Part shown: positions 11,858 through 12,315 of the stretch, piece after piece | Numbering within the stretch: the stretch's first letter is position 1 | How the letters are laid out: every line of letters starts with the position of its first letter | From: Halobacteriaceae archaeon Tc-Br11_E2g27 | GTDB lineage: Archaea > Halobacteriota > Halobacteria > Halobacteriales > Haloarculaceae | Direction: 5' to 3' | Assembly: GCA_001564135.1 (NCBI GenBank) | Contig: LKNH01000049.1 | Coordinates: 1 to 12,315, forward strand | Length of the DNA: 12,315 nt | Made by a program: the position numbers and the translations under genes | The notes under the pieces: model-generated | Databases searched by the model: none | What the model saw: the letters and a program-made list of their open reading frames with translations, nothing else | What the model was told of the DNA's origin: nothing

Positions 11858-12315
11858 ATGGACCAGATTCGATTATCGAATGCATCATTTGAGGGGGATA
11901 ACAACGTCTATCTGCTTGATGACGGGCCGGAGACGGTGCTTATCGACTCGGGGGACTGGATGACCGAAACCCGCGAGCAACTGGCTGCCGCACTTGATAA
12001 ACAGGGCGTCTCCTTCGGTGATATAGACCGCATCTTTCTGACCCACTGGCATGGCGACCATGTGGGACAGGCACACCACATCCAGGACGTAAGCGGGGCT
12101 GAGGTTTACATTCATGAGGCTGACGCACCGCTTATCGAAGGTGACGAAACTGCCTGGGAGGAGATGGGTGAGACACAACGACGGCTCTTTGACCACTGGG
12201 GGATGCCAGACCAGGAACAACAGGTGCTCGAAGATATCTTCGCGAGCGTTCCCTATCAGGACAACCCAGTCGACATCACGCCGATACAGGACGGTGAGAC
12301 GTTTACGGTAAACGA
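11858..12315 (+). CDS. Metallo-beta-lactamase-fold hydrolase, N-terminal part
   Basis: The first 152 codons of an MBL-fold metallohydrolase that runs off the right edge. The N-terminal beta strands lead to VLIDSGDW (27-34), with the family Asp at D30, then the metal-binding THWHGDHVGQ block with H63, H65, D67 and H68 (HxHxDH). Later residues include VYIHEADAPLIEGDE and a helical insert (about 110-140) rich in Glu and Gln. The metal ligands further downstream are outside the window. The layout suggests a glyoxalase II-like or general hydrolase member; the substrate cannot be told. The ATG at 11858 has a TATA-like CTTTTT 27 bases upstream, supporting a leaderless start. It is divergent from the 98-residue membrane protein. 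Confidence 0.9.
   Translation, partial: MDQIRLSNASFEGDNNVYLLDDGPETVLIDSGDWMTETREQLAAALDKQGVSFGDIDRIFLTHWHGDHVGQAHHIQDVSGAEVYIHEADAPLIEGDETAWEEMGETQRRLFDHWGMPDQEQQVLEDIFASVPYQDNPVDITPIQDGETFTVN

Overview
The window is chromosomal DNA of a halophilic archaeon (class Halobacteria). The evidence is the strongly acidic proteins, archaeal information-processing genes (SRP19, Gar1, a presenilin-type protease), and AT-rich TATA-like boxes that repeatedly sit about 26-29 bases before an ATG, as expected for leaderless haloarchaeal mRNAs. I cannot name the genus. No rRNA, tRNA, insertion sequence, CRISPR array or prophage is visible. The window is tightly packed; every intergenic gap is shorter than about 220 bases.

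Layout. 1-437 (-): 5' part of sucC (succinyl-CoA synthetase beta), cut by the window edge. 649-1047 (+): small four-helix membrane protein. 1241-1984 (+): Sir2-family NAD-dependent deacylase. 2002-3378 (-): Sad/YneI-type succinate-semialdehyde dehydrogenase, convergent with sir2. 3482-4306 (+): larB of the nickel-pincer cofactor pathway. 4403-4570 (+): 55-residue orphan. 4585-6257 (-): srp19, gar1 and a presenilin-family intramembrane aspartyl protease; srp19 and gar1 overlap by ATGA. 6318-6665 (+): small protein with two Cys/His motifs. 6693-8366 (-): carA followed by the bacterial-type riboflavin synthase ribE. 8469-8882 (+): Lrp/AsnC regulator divergent from carA. 8948-9607 (+): Cas4-like four-cysteine protein without a recognisable nuclease centre. 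9628-11376 (-): ilvD. 11468-11764 (-): two-helix membrane protein. 11858-12315 (+): start of a metallo-beta-lactamase-fold hydrolase, cut by the window edge.

How the genes relate. Most are single-copy metabolic or housekeeping genes, and I see no complete novel defence or mobile system. SRP19 and Gar1 (RNP proteins) and the protease (membrane protein turnover) form the clearest co-oriented cluster. CarA, the Lrp-like regulator and IlvD all touch amino-acid or pyrimidine supply. The most interesting signal is regulatory. The carA/lrp divergent region holds three copies of a 13-base palindromic site (TACG-N5-CGTA type), two of them at the two start codons, and an 11-bp perfect inverted repeat with the carA start codon in its loop. 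Shorter inverted repeats also straddle the starts of the Cas4-like gene, ilvD and the 98-residue membrane protein.

The better protein-level leads are the Cas4-like protein with an apparently lost active site, the twin FAxxHxRHTGH protein, and the repeat-bearing acidic loop between the catalytic helices of the protease.
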